Shown one piece after another: positions 35,369 through 45,587 of a stretch of 64,000 nt of DNA. Both the position numbers and the translations under genes were made by a program. Position 1 is the first letter of the stretch; the number at the start of each line of letters is the position of its first letter. The notes beneath the pieces are model-generated. The model was not told the origin of the DNA, ran no database searches, and was given only the letters and a program-made list of their open reading frames with translations. This DNA is from Myrica gale (lineage: Eukaryota; Streptophyta; Magnoliopsida; Fagales; Myricaceae), in contig OZ005607.1 of assembly GCA_963930655.1 (NCBI GenBank), forward strand, positions 10,060,874-10,124,873, written 5' to 3'.

Positions 35369-36750
35369 TGCATGAGCATCAAAAAGTCATGCAAAAAATC
35401 ATTCCTTGATGAGAAACAGCACTCTAGAGTGTCAACAGATTGATGGAAAAAATTGAATAGCTTCACTTTGTGATACTCAACCTGTAGCCTGGAAAGCACA
35501 ACATAGTTGTAAGAGAGAACTCCAAATACCAAAAGAGCATTAAAACTGAGCAACCAGGAGAAAATAAACTGAACGACAGCACTGCAAACAATCCACACAC
35601 AACAAGATATTACCCATGATTTCTAGGCAAACACCATAAATGATTACAATAGTAAACTCATCTCTCTTTGGAATTCTAAAACCTTAACCTCTCATTGGGA
35701 GTGTGTGCCACCCTTCTTAAAAATTAGTAACAACACTGTTTAAAGTACAAAACTTGGTTTTTGCACCTCACTTTACGAGTGAAAAAAATATCTTGAATTT
35801 CAAATTCCATAGCTTCATGTAATAGAGACCTTGATTGTTCAAAAATCCGAAAAGTTACAGAACGACCAAAAATAAAAGAAAATGCAGCTGAGCGATGGTG
35901 CCTAGAAAAAAGATCATACAGAAAAATCAAAAGCCACGCCTCAAACAAAAAAGTTCCACAAATGTACTCATGCTATACCGCTACACTTAACGAAATCTTG
36001 ATACTCTCCAACAATTTAATACAATGTAGCTATCCAGTGCTATTACGATAGATGCTACACTAAGCAACTGCTCTTAAACCACTGGAGTAATTTTCCATTT
36101 GGTTCACGCTGAAAATGAAAGAAATCCCGCGAAACTAGAATACATACTAAAATGTAGATTTCAGTTCTAATGGGACTGCTTACTATCGTCTGGCTTAGTC
36201 GAGGTAAGCCTTTTTATTTCCTCCTCAAAACGGTAAATGAGCAAGGAAACACATATTTCCCAGCCTCCCGCACAGTTTCCGTTTCCCAAAGTTTCTATGT
36301 AGCACAAAGGCTAAATGCCTAATTACTTCTCAGTCTACACCCAAAATCTTCACCCGGATAAAAAACAAAACAAAGAAATGAACACTCTCCAATCAAAGCC
36401 TCTTCCAGAAGCCCCAACTAAGAGAATGAGATCGATAAAACAACAAGAAGGAACCGTTTCACGGTACCACGGAAACGAGGATTCGACTAGCTCGGCACGA
36501 TTCGACAGGGAAGCCGGGGACGAGTCCGAATCAACTCGGACTCAATTTGCGGGTGAGAGTCGCGACAGACAGAGAAGGAGAGAGTACCTGAGACGCAGAT
36601 CGGGCGAAAGAGAGAGGGAAGAGGGGGGGGGGTCTGCCTCTGAGTCAAAAGAGCGAGTTTTGTTTTTGAGTAACCTAAATCGAATGAGGGGAAAAAGAAG
36701 AGTGAGAAAGGGCCTTGCAGGGAAATGAAATGGTTTTGCTCCCGACAAAT
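35369..36750 (-). promoter_or_regulatory. NOT2 5' UTR with intron and upstream ATGs
   Basis: On the minus strand a donor CGTCTCAG|GTACTC at about 36588 and an acceptor GGCTACAG at about 35482 define a leader intron of about 1.1 kb. The first exon (about 36589-36750) is CT-rich, typical of a plant 5' UTR. The second exon's leader (35481-35369) contains at least four ATGs upstream of MSGLLN. Two of them, in one frame, encode a short ORF ending TTTTGA, and two open a frame that overlaps the main start. The transcription start is inferred. Confidence 0.55.
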
Positions 36751-36759
36751 GAATCATAG

Positions 36760-37679
36760 GGGTAAAGTTTGTGTGCGGCGGAGACTTGTTGTAGCCGTTT
36801 TTGGGACCTATTGATGGAAGTCGTTTATGGGTTTCTTTGGTCGTTTAAAATTTCCTCACTCTTTTCTTAAAGGCGGTATGAAATTCTCCAATTAAAGGCC
36901 CTTTCTCACTCTTTTGTTTAGGGGAAGGTAATGCTGGGTTCGAGTGAAAAAAAAAATTTACTAAAATGATTTTAATATTACTCAGAATTCATCTTTCCGG
37001 AGCTACACAATTTAATAATAATTTAATATGCTTTTATCGGTAATATATTTATTGACCTAAATACTTACATAGGTTTTCTTTTTAATATTTAACCTTTCAA
37101 ATTAGAGGGAGAAAATAGAAATAGATGAGAACAAGAGAAAGACAAAAGGAACTCAAACCACAATGAAAAAAGAGTCACATGTTGTGATTTTTATATAAGA
37201 CATTTTTTAGCCTTTAAAAGTTTTTAGACAAAAAAAAATTGGATTTTAAGAAAATTCCTCCAACCAGAGGTTGCCAGCCAGCCCCCAGATAGTGCGTAGT
37301 CTCCTTTTTTGACCGCAGTGTCTCCGTCTTGTGCTTCTCAAGCCAAACCCTCTTACGCTACCTCTTTTTGAAACCTGTGTGCCTCAAATAGTCAAATGGT
37401 ACCTCACAGTCTTTTTTTTTCTTATAGGTACCTCACAGTCATACATACACAGTATGGGCCATGGACCTTTTACGCGAGAAGCTTCGACCCCAATCAGGGC
37501 ACTTTCGCTTGGTCGTCATTGGTTGTTCAACCTTGTTCACACCCGCCCCAGGCTTGTGCGAGGTGAAGAACCTCTTTTCTCCACTACCAATGATCCCGAA
37601 TTTGGGGGCTTCACAGCCCGAGGCCTGTGCGACTCCAAGGTTGGAACAATCGACCCGTCCTCTTTTCTCCACTAAACTT
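36760..37679. other. Intergenic DNA upstream of NOT2
   Basis: This holds the probable NOT2 promoter (36.76-36.95 kb), then AT-rich DNA and a more GC-balanced piece at 37.26-37.68 kb. The latter has overlapping reading frames on both strands (for example 37331-37675) but no recognisable domain. No gene is called. Confidence 0.4.
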
Positions 37680-37880
37680 AGGCTGCGTTTGCAAGTAAAA
37701 TTTTCCCCAAAATTTTATCTCTCCTAATAAAATACTCCAATATAATCTCTCTATCTCCCATAAAAAAATATAAAAAATTACAAAAACTATAAACTATTAC
37801 CTCTCTCTTCACTTTTTCATTAAACCCAATATCAACACTAAACTCAATACCAAAAATTTTACCACACAAACCCACCCTTA
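37680..37880. repeat. MITE, GCTGCGTTTG family (copy 1)
   Basis: The left end GGCTGCGTTTGCAAGTAAAATTTT and the inverted right end GGTGGGTTTGTGTGGTAAAATT match imperfectly. The body (AATAAAATACTCCAATATAA, CACTTTTTCATTAAACCCAA) recurs at 51129-51312 and in weaker form at 42476-42655, 48451-48635 and 58933-59112. It is short, AT-rich and noncoding. Confidence 0.6.
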
Positions 37881-37940
37881 GATAGAGCCTCGGCCGGGCT
37901 GAAATGCCCGGCTACCTTAAAAAATTCATCGAGATATACA

Positions 37941-38165
37941 TGGTGTTTGTCTAAACTACAGTTTTAACAAAATTTTACCAAAATTTTAACATCCATACTT
38001 TTTCATTCTCTCTTCTTACTTTTTCTCTAACTTTTTTTTCACTTTTTCACTTTTTTACTTACTTTTTCATTCTCTCTCTTACTTTTTCTCTAACTTTTTC
38101 ACTTTTTCAATTCTCTCTCTTCAACCTTTTTACCAACTCCTAAAATTTTAACATAACAAACACCA
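37941..38165. repeat. MITE, GTTTG/AAAATTTTA family (copy 2)
   Basis: It has perfect 10 bp terminal inverted repeats: TGGTGTTTGT at 37941-37950 and ACAAACACCA at 38156-38165. The body is shared with 10549-10712 and contains a local duplication of the TTTTTCATTCTCTCTCTTAC block. Direct duplications at the borders are not evident. Confidence 0.65.
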
Positions 38166-38171
38166 CCATAA

Positions 38172-38330
38172 AGTAGTGTTTGTTTGTAGAAATTTTTGGG
38201 TATTGAATTTTGTGAAAAAAGTAGAGATATTTTATGGGAGTCAGTGAAAAAGTGAAGAGAGAAGATTTGAGTGAATATTATAATGATAAATAATTGTTTG
38301 ACGGAAAAAAGTTATTAATTTATAATTTTT
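38172..38330. repeat. MITE-like fragment adjoining copy 2
   Basis: The sequence GTAGTGTTTGTTTGTAGAAATTTTTGGGTATTG and following bases is an inverted relative of the AATACCAAAAATTTTAC end of the 37680-37880 repeat. It appears to be a partial copy in reverse orientation. Confidence 0.4.
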
Positions 38331-38480
38331 TAACATATGCCCGAACATTTCTGAAAATTAACGCCTCCAAAAACTTCTTCAAATCCGAGGAAAGAGAAAG
38401 TCATGAGGGAATGATCAAGATGTGTCGAGCATTAGCTCCAGGTGGACCTTAGGGAGCATTCCCAAACCTCTATTTTAGTG

Positions 38481-38845
38481 CGAAAGAGAACGGGGGCTAC
38501 TGATGGGTATGAAATTTTCAGCCCACCTGGCAAAGAAAAGCCTAAATGAGTCCCAACAAGGAAAAATCCAAAAAGAGGGGGAGAACAGGAGAGATCTTCT
38601 CCGACCTACCGAAAAAAAAATAAGAGGAGATCACTCCTAAAAAGCTCTCTATCATACACATAGATTACTCCTTTTTGAGATCTATGAGCTAATCTCTTCC
38701 CTAAACTCACTCTTAATTCTATTTTTCCATAAGATACTGACTTGACCATAGGAGAGTGACCCCAAGGAGAAGCCTTTCTCTCTCTCTCCCCCTCTCTCTC
38801 TCTCTCTGTCTCTCTCTCTCTGTCCCTCTCATCTTGTAGGTTTTC
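38481..38845 (+). repeat. Older LTR fragment with polypurine tract
   Basis: A purine tract (GAAAGAGAACGGGGGCTAC) directly precedes TGATGGGTATGAAATTTTC at 38498. This matches the tract-plus-LTR junction at 40960-40990 in layout. The region is therefore read as the 3' end of an older LTR retrotransposon whose LTR was split at 38846 by the next element. It ends in a CT-rich simple repeat at about 38777-38828. Confidence 0.55.
38777..38828. repeat. CT-rich microsatellite
   Basis: An interrupted run of TC/CT dinucleotides of about 50 bp lies in the older LTR just before the nested element. Confidence 0.85.
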
Positions 38846-39255
38846 TGATGGACCATGAAATACTCGACCATCCTCAGACCAAAGCACTTGGGCTCGGACT
38901 CATTAGTCAGTTGGTTAATCTCAACTATCTGACCTCGCATAAGAGTCTGACATCTGATCTCATGTAGAAATCTAACCACCCGAGGACTCCTCATGGCAAC
39001 TCAAATGGTCGGTGGCACTCTCCTAATACAACTTTACAACCTAACTCCTCCAGAAGGCAGTCTCACAATAGGTTTGAAACTCTCACATTGGTATAAAAGC
39101 CAATGTGTGTTCTTCAATAAAGACACGTTTAATTCTATTAACTCTTATTGAGATTTAACTTAGGCATCGGAATCTCCGGACCCGATGTCGCCACTTATTC
39201 TTCTTCCTTTTCATGCCTGATCAGCTTCAGCTCTTAGTGATTTTTGGCATCATCA
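38846..39255 (+). repeat. 5' LTR of the minisatellite-bearing element
   Basis: This direct repeat of 40978-41384 has about 85 percent similarity by eye. It contains a likely TATA box (TTGGTATAAAAGCC) and an AATAAA signal (TTCAATAAAGACACG), both conserved in the other LTR. Confidence 0.8.
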
Positions 39256-39275
39256 GTTGGCGTCGTCTGTGAAAA
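39256..39275 (+). other. Primer-binding site (Gypsy-like)
   Basis: GTTGGCGTCGTCTGTG follows the CATCA end of the LTR. It is one base from the TTGGCGCCGTCTGTG form seen next to many plant Gypsy-type LTRs. Confidence 0.55.
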
Positions 39276-39589
39276 TTCTCGAAAAAAACCTTCTCCAATC
39301 TCGAAGCAAATACCGTCTCCAGTTCGGAAGCACCAATATGCAACCCAACAATCTCAACATGTAGAACGACATCCCAGATTAGAGAATGAATACAGATCTT
39401 CAGATCGGCAACATATAGACTTGCAAGGATTTAATTTTATCGGCCTACTGATAATATCTCTTTGTCTAAACTGATAATTTTGCCTTATCTTAACATATAA
39501 TCTTGTTTTATCTTATCTAACATGACAAACTTTTAGCTTTATCTTATCTGATAATTCAGACATTTGGTCGTTCTCTGCAAAGTGTTACG

Positions 39590-40610
39590 GGCACCCTTAA
39601 TGAGTATCCCCGCCTCGCACAGGCTCCGAGCGGCTGGCCTGACTCTCATGGGTTCCCTGCTCCGGACAGGATCTGAGCAGCGGTTAAATCCCCGAGTACT
39701 CCCACCTCAGATAGGGTCCGAGCGGCTGGTCTGATTACCTCAGGTTCCCTAGTCCGAATAGAATCCAAGCAGAGGTCTGATAACGTCGAGCACCATACCT
39801 AGGACATGATCCACTCAGAGGGTCAACTTCGCCACGGACCCTGCCCGGGACAGAGTCCTCGCAGGCTTGACTCGATCATATGTCTTGCCCGAGACAGGTT
39901 CCCCGCAGAGGTCCGATAACGTCGAGCACCTTACTTGGGACAGGATCCCCTCAGAGGGTCAACTCCGCCAAGCACCCTGCCCGGGACAGGATCCCCGCAT
40001 GCTTGACTCGATCACAAGCCCTGCCCGGGACAGATTCCCCGCAGAGATCCGATAACGTTGAGCACCCTACCTGAGACAAGATCCTCGTAGAGTGTCAAAT
40101 CCGTCCAGCACCCTGACTGGGACAGGATCCCCGCAGGCTTAACTCGATCACACGCCCCACCATTAGACAGGTTCCCCGTAGCGGTTTAATAATGTCAAGC
40201 ACCTTACCTGGGACAGGATCCCCGCAGAGGTTCAACTCCATCGAGCACCCTGTCGGGGACAGGTTCCCTGCAGGCTTGATTCTATCACACGCCCTGCCCA
40301 GGACAGGTTTCTTGCAGCGGTCCGATAACGCTGAGCACCTACCTGGGACAGGATCCCCACAGAGGGTTAACTCCGTCGAGCACCCTGCCCGAGACAAGTT
40401 CCCTGCATAAGTCCAATAACGTCGAGCACCCTACCTAAAACAAGTTCCCCGCAGAGGCCCGGTTCAATCTCATACCCTACCCAAGACAGATTCTCTGTAG
40501 AAGAGTAATCCACCCGAGCACGCTGCCCAGGACAGGTTCCCCGCAGCGAAACAATTCACCCGAGCACCCTACCTGGGACAAGATCCCTGCGGAGGTTCTA
40601 TTACGAACTC
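39590..40610 (+). repeat. Degenerate tandem repeat array inside the LTR element
   Basis: Units of roughly 55-65 bp contain variants of GAGCACCCTGCCCGGGACAG followed by GATCCCCGCAG and then alternately a TCCGATAACGTC or a TTGACTCGATCACA spacer. This gives a higher-order period of about 120-130 bp. About 15-18 copies are visible. The array is much richer in GC than its surroundings. Reading frames through it are by-products of the repeat. Confidence 0.8.
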
Positions 40611-40977
40611 TACACGAGACTCAAGCCTTACAATAGGTATAGATCACCACTATGGTAAGACATGAAATCGTTGCTCATAAACGAAGATATGAAATTGTGG
40701 AATAAATATGTAATATGAATTACTTGAAAATCAAACTACATTGAATGTTCGGTCATTGACTTCACAAAAAATAAAAGGCAAGAAGAAAACAAGTCTTCAA
40801 GGGTTCTCCTCACGATCAGGGGCTGTCGAAACTTCGCCCTCTTCGACCACACTTGCTGGAGGGCCGACTACGCCACTAAGGGAGCCAAGACAGGGCCGCA
40901 GAACAACTGACCTGATCGAGGGGCTCGATCTTCGGTTCGATCTGCATCATTTTTAAGGTTGAAAAATGGGAGACTAC

Positions 40978-41384
40978 TGATGGGCCATGAAATACTTGGT
41001 CATCCTCAAACTAGACCACTAGAGCTCGGACCCATTAGGCAGTGGTTAGTCCCAACTATCCAACCTCGCATAGGAGTCTGGCATTCGACTCACGTAGAAG
41101 TCTAGCCACCCGAGGACTCATCATGGCAACTCGATTGGTCGTCAGCACTCTCCTAATACAGCTCTACAATCTGACTCCTCCAGAAGGCAGTCTCACGATA
41201 TGTTTGAAACTCTCAAGTTGGTATAAAAGCCGAGATATGTTCTTTAATAAAGACACGTTTAATTCTATTAACTCTTCTTGAGATCTAACTTAGGCATCAG
41301 AGTTTTCGAACCCGATGTCGCCACCTATTCTTCTTCCTTTCAGACCTGATTGGCTCCAACTCTGGGTGATTTTTGGAATCATCA
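40978..41384 (+). repeat. 3' LTR of the minisatellite-bearing element
   Basis: Direct-repeat partner of 38846-39255, preceded by a purine-rich tract and ending in CATCA. Confidence 0.8.
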
Positions 41385-41630
41385 GTTTCCACACCTAGGG
41401 TTTGAATGTTGCCCATTGTTCATCTATTAGGCTAGAAAAATTTAACTCAGCCGTAACTATAATTAATATTTAGATTAGGATGGACATAACTTAGGTAGAA
41501 TTCATTCAACTAACGATATTGAACTCATTTGTATCAAAAGAGATTATGCCAAAATGATTCTCCATCATATTAAAGACATAATTATTTCGAAACATCATCG
41601 TGATATCTCAGAAGAAGATAAATCAAATCT

Positions 41631-41743
41631 ATTTTGTTAAATGGAGACTTTGATCATTCTCAAAAATTGTATCATTAAAAAATCATAATAATAATTGTAT
41701 CAAGTTTTGTTAAATGGAGACTTTGATCATTCTCAAAAATTAT
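41631..41743. repeat. Short tandem duplication
   Basis: GTTAAATGGAGACTTTGATC and the bases after it (about 37 bp) occur at about 41631 and about 41707, separated by an AT-rich linker. Confidence 0.7.
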
Positions 41744-42475
41744 TATTGATTAAAAAATTACTGGATAAGGAGTTTGGCTTGTGTAAAATACATCAAAGTT
41801 GCCAAACAAATTGCCATAGTTAGGAGAGTGTTTTTTTTTTAAACAATGTTACATGGGTGCTTACATGAACATCACATTAATATAATATTTAGTCTTATGA
41901 CCCACCTATTTTCGAGATACCATATTGAACACATGAAATGTTTTTATTTATTTATTTAATGTACCTATAGATTTATTTATGTGATCTATATTTTAAATTT
42001 TAATTATCGGATTTTAAGGCATTGCAAAAAAGTGACAATTTTTACGTCATTCCTTAGAATCACTAATTTAGGGTGATATTATAAATGGTGTATTAATTAG
42101 AGAGCGTTTTATATGATTTCCAAAACAAATCCCAACATTTCTTTCACAGGCTATTTGCAAACTTCTATGTCTATCTCTTTATTATTATTATTATTTGTAA
42201 TTAGCCATAATTGGCTTGCAAATCAACTAGTTCAACCCCCAAGTAGCCTATTAGAAAGCCGCATTATCTGGCATCAAAGTCGGGACCAGAGTCAAGCTTT
42301 GGATCATTTGACTACATGCAAATCCATATGAGTGAAGGCAAGGCCCAGGGGCCAGGGGCCAGTGGGCAGCGTAGGGGCGATGGCCCCTTGCCCCAATAGG
42401 TCAGAAAAAAAATATTATTTTTAAGTTTTTTTTTTTCACTTTTTCATAGAAGTGGCCTAATAAACAAAATATTTA

Positions 42476-42655
42476 GGGTGCTTCTTTTAAAATTTTAACC
42501 TCGTAAAATAATTATAATATAATCTCTCTCCTTATCAAATCACTATTTTCACTATAATAATTATAAAAAATTTATTCAAATCATCTATCTCTTTACTTTT
42601 TTACAAATTTTAATACCACAAAATTTAATCATTCAATCACACTCTTGGTTTCGCT
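42476..42655. repeat. MITE-like AT-rich repeat (GCTGCGTTTG family relative)
   Basis: It runs from AGGGTGCTTCTTTTAAAATTTT through ATTATAATATAATCTCTCTC to CAATCACACTCTTGG. The order of blocks is as in 37680-37880, but the termini are diverged. Confidence 0.45.
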
Positions 42656-43115
42656 CTCTAAAATATTTTCCACCTATATACTGTTTTGCGGAAGGAACAC
42701 ATATTTTGTGTTTGGTTTTGTTTAGCATCTTCGATGGAATACATGCAAAGAATGGCCAAACTATTAGTGACTCTTAAAATTTGAATCAATAACAAAAAAT
42801 AGTTTTTTAGGAGACTACTATCTTAGGAGTCTTTTAATGGGTTAATAATATATATGGACATCGCTCAGCCTATTAGCTTGAGAATTGGGATCTAACTTTG
42901 TTAAATTAATTGGTTACACTTATAGCCATTTTTCAAAGTCGGACTTAAATTGTTTACACTTTTGTACATTCATATGCAACCATGGTGTTTCTGCAAAAGC
43001 CGAATTGTCTGCGACAGCGCATCTCTTGAAAAATTTAGCAGTCAAAAAAGAAAATCTTTACGTTTAGCCTAATAACTTTCAACCAATTGACCAATTATTA
43101 GAGTTCTACATCTTC

Positions 43116-43272
43116 TGTAAGCTCATCCTTACATTAGTGAGTATACAAATCTATCTAGTTGGACCTTCTCACAGTGATGTAGATTTATGGACCCAATCAC
43201 TTAAATCTCATATCTCACTTATCTCTTTCTCTCTTTTAGTCTAAATATTTTCTTTTATTTCTTATTTTAACA
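43116..43272 (+). repeat. TRIM 5' LTR
   Basis: 157 bp with TGT...ACA ends; direct-repeat partner of 44976-45139. Confidence 0.75.
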
Positions 43273-43285
43273 TGGTATCAGAGTC
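43273..43285 (+). other. TRIM primer-binding site
   Basis: TGGTATCAGAGTC abuts the LTR with no spacer and is complementary to the end of initiator tRNA-Met in the standard Copia way. Confidence 0.8.
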
Positions 43286-43411
43286 ATTTCGATCTTGTGG
43301 CTCAAGCTGGCAAACACTCTTATTAGCTCAGCTTGTCTTAGTTTAAGCCCAGTTCAGGCCTTCCGGCGCCCCGTCCAGTGACCTTTCGACATCTTCTCTA
43401 GCGCCTTTTGG

Positions 43412-44234
43412 TAGGGGTGAAAACCGACCTCTCGGTTTGGTTTTCAGCCCCTACTGTCAACCGAACCGAGGGGTTCAGTTGATGAAAAATAGGGACCGAC
43501 AACCCACCGAGAGGTTTCTAGACCGCCCGGACTGATGACATTTGGCGGCGGTCGGTGTTCGGTCGGTCCTTATGCACTCAAATCGCCCAAATCACCACCA
43601 CCAACAACCCAAATTGCAACCAAACACCACCAACAACAACCCAAATCGCAACCAATCACCACCACCACCAACCCAAATCACAATCACCACCAACAACCCA
43701 AATCACAACCAATCACCACTACCACCAACAACCCAAATTGCAACCAATCACCACCACGAACAACCCAATTCGCCCAAATCGCAACCACCACCAACAACTC
43801 AAATCGCAACCAATCACCACCACGAACAACCCAATTCGCCCAAATCACAACCAATAACAACTGCCCAAATCCCAGCAAACCAATAGAGAGAGGGCGAGGG
43901 AGAGGGAGATCTGAGAGAGAGAGCAGATCTAAGAGAGAGAGAGAGGGGGAAGGTTCGTGAGTCTCGAGTCGTGTCCGTGAAGGGGGAGGGGGAGGGGAAC
44001 TGGGAAATAAATTAAAAAGGGGGATTATAAAATATATATATATACCTGGGGGCCCTCGGTTCGGCCCAGTTCGGCGCCTTGGGCCCCCAAAACCGTGGGC
44101 CGAACCGAGGCCCTCGATTCTGAAATGTTTTGGGCCTACAGCCAAACCGGGCTGTCCCAGAACCGGCCGGGCCCAATCGGTTAGGCCGGTTTGGGTCGGC
44201 CCGGTCGGTTCCGGCCCAAATCTGTTCAGCCCTA
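43412..44234. mobile_element. Non-autonomous hAT element nested in the TRIM
   Basis: It starts TAGGGGTGAAAACCGA and ends TTCAGCCCTA, so the ends are imperfect inverted repeats of the TAGGGCTGAA type. Flanking octamers CCTTTTGG (43404-43411) and CCTTTCGG (44235-44242) agree at 7 of 8 positions. The subterminal regions repeat ACCGAACCGA and CCGGTTTGGG motifs. The centre (about 43590-43880) is a CAACCACCACCAAC simple repeat. The ends are like those of 12755-13105. No transposase is present. Confidence 0.85.
43590..43880. repeat. CAACCACCACCAAC-type minisatellite
   Basis: Imperfect tandem units of about 25-40 bp combine ACCACCACCAACAACCCAAA and CGCAACCAATC in the centre of the hAT insert. Three open frames overlap here only because the repeat lacks T; they are not genes. 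Confidence 0.8.
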
Positions 44235-44388
44235 CCTTTCGGCATTCGTCCGACATCTTTTTCGGCGACTATCCGCTTTTCTCCCGCTATCTTAAGGCGT
44301 TCTTCCGCTCCTCTCCAATCAAATTCCAACGAACCTCTACGACCATCTTCTGACAACTTTCTGGCCATCTTCCGATGTCATTTTTTTT

Positions 44389-44835
44389 GGGTAAAGTACA
44401 TAAACAGTCCCTGTGGTTTCACGTTTTGACAAATTGGTCCCTGTGGTTTCAACTTGAACACATTCGTCCCTGGGGTAAGTATCATGTAACAAAAAGGTCC
44501 TCCCGTTAGATTTCTGTCAACCCACTTAACGGTCAAAACTTCTGGGAGGACCTTTTTGTTACATGATGGATACCTCAGGGACCAATTTTTCAAAAGGTGA
44601 TACCACAGGGACTAATTTGTAGGTACTTGTGGTATCACCTTTTGACAAATTGGTCCCTGAGGTATGCATCATGTAACAAAAAGGTCCTCCCATAAGTTTT
44701 GACCGTTAAGTGAGTTGACGGAGGGACTGCATTGCAACAACTTGCTGACCGCAGGGACTAACGCGTTCAACTTGAAACCACAGAGACTATTTTGTCAAAA
44801 CGTGAAACCACAGAGACTGTTTCAGTACTTTTCCC
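44389..44835. mobile_element. Fold-back element with nested inverted repeats
   Basis: The ends GGGTAAAGTACATAAACAGT and, reversed, GGGAAAAGTACTGAAACAGT continue as similar arms for about 90 bp (CCTGTGGTTTCACGTTTTGA in the left arm). A second, inner inverted repeat of about 85 bp (GGTCAAAACTT...GGTGATACCACA against its reverse) is centred at about 44624. Flanks are runs of 8 and 10 T, compatible with an 8-9 bp duplication of a T tract. GTCCCTGWGGT motifs recur throughout. There is no coding content. Confidence 0.75.
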
Positions 44836-44975
44836 TTTTTTTTTTACTACAGAGAATCTTTTTTTAAGTCCAAACTCAACATGTGTCCACCTTGAATTTG
44901 CGAAGGAGTATTAGAGTTATTAGAGTAAAGCAATGTGAGCTATTGTAATCAAAGACTTATAAAATAAAATTTATA

Positions 44976-45139
44976 TGTAATCTCATCCTTACATAAGTGA
45001 GTACACAAATCTATTCGTTCGACCTTCCTACAGTGAATGTAAGTCTATAGACCGAACCACTTAAATCTCGTGTCTCACTTCTCTCTCCTCTATCTCTTAG
45101 TCTTAAATTATTTTTCTCTCTTTTATTTTAATCTTAACA
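44976..45139 (+). repeat. TRIM 3' LTR
   Basis: 164 bp direct-repeat partner of 43116-43272, ending TCTTAACA. Confidence 0.75.
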
Positions 45140-45174
45140 CCAATTGTCAACTATAAGTATCAAGTATGAAAGTC

Positions 45175-45332
45175 GACACATTTAGTTCTTAAACTATCAA
45201 AATGTTTGTTCTCTAATAAGATCATACGCTTGAAATATGCAGAAATAGACTACATGATATAATATTGACGGTTAAATCATATGACATGGCGAAACATTGA
45301 TGAGTTTTGATAATTTAGGAGCTAAATGTGAC
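45175..45332. repeat. Fold-back MITE
   Basis: CACATTTAGTTCTTAAACTATC on the left is repeated inverted as GATAATTTAGGAGCTAAATGTG on the right, spanning about 158 bp. It is noncoding. A related arrangement is seen upstream of UFL1. Confidence 0.6.
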
Positions 45333-45587
45333 TATTTTAGTAATTTAGATCTGTAATTACCGGCTGATTGAGAGTTGAGGGTTAAAAGAAAAGATTCATA
45401 AACATAAAAAGAAAAGAGAAAATCTAAATACGACGACAACTCTTTCTCAACAAAGAAATTTACAAGTTTTTTATTTGTTAAACATTGACTCGTAACTTTT
45501 AAAATGAAATATGGTATTGTCTCACACTTCATACGCAGAGGCGGATGTAGGGGGTGCGGTACTGGCTCTACAAATAAATATCCAGTT

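Larger units (their letters stand above)
38846..41384 (+). mobile_element. Non-autonomous LTR retrotransposon with minisatellite body
   Basis: LTRs of about 410 bp (38846-39255 and 40978-41384) share TGATGGRCCATGAAATACT at the start and CATCA at the end. A TTGGCGTCGTCTGTG primer-site-like sequence follows the left LTR, and a purine tract (GAAAAATGGGAGACTAC) precedes the right LTR. The 1.7 kb interior has no gag or pol and is mostly degenerate tandem repeats. Flanks ttttc (38841-38845) and gtttc (41385-41389) are a probable 5 bp duplication with one change. Structure and primer site suggest a Gypsy-derived element moved in trans. Confidence 0.8.
43116..45139 (+). mobile_element. TRIM-like short LTR retrotransposon carrying two nested elements
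   Basis: LTRs of about 160 bp (43116-43272 and 44976-45139) share TGTAAKCTCATCCTTACAT at the start and TTAACA at the end. A perfect Copia-type primer site TGGTATCAGAGTC starts at 43273, immediately after the left LTR. Removing the hAT insert (43412-44234) and the fold-back insert (44389-44835) leaves an interior of only about 0.4 kb without coding capacity, the definition of a TRIM. The host duplication is not evident (tcttc and ccaat). Confidence 0.8.

Noticed and set aside
36315..36757. Frames on both strands over the start of NOT2 (137 aa and 71 aa)
   Set aside because: They lie in the CT-rich 5' UTR exon and promoter of NOT2, and the composition explains the open frames.
37331..37727. 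Frames of 114, 88 and 77 codons on both strands
   Set aside because: No recognisable domain and overlapping frames on both strands suggest a GC-balanced noncoding stretch.
39867..40410. Repetitive frames on both strands with RSDNVEHLTWDRIPS-like units
   Set aside because: By-products of the tandem array in the LTR element; no consistent frame across units.
43535..43960. Overlapping Pro/Thr/Asn/Gln-rich reading frames of 100-141 codons
   Set aside because: They are translations of a CAACCACC simple repeat in all three frames inside a hAT insert; not genes.
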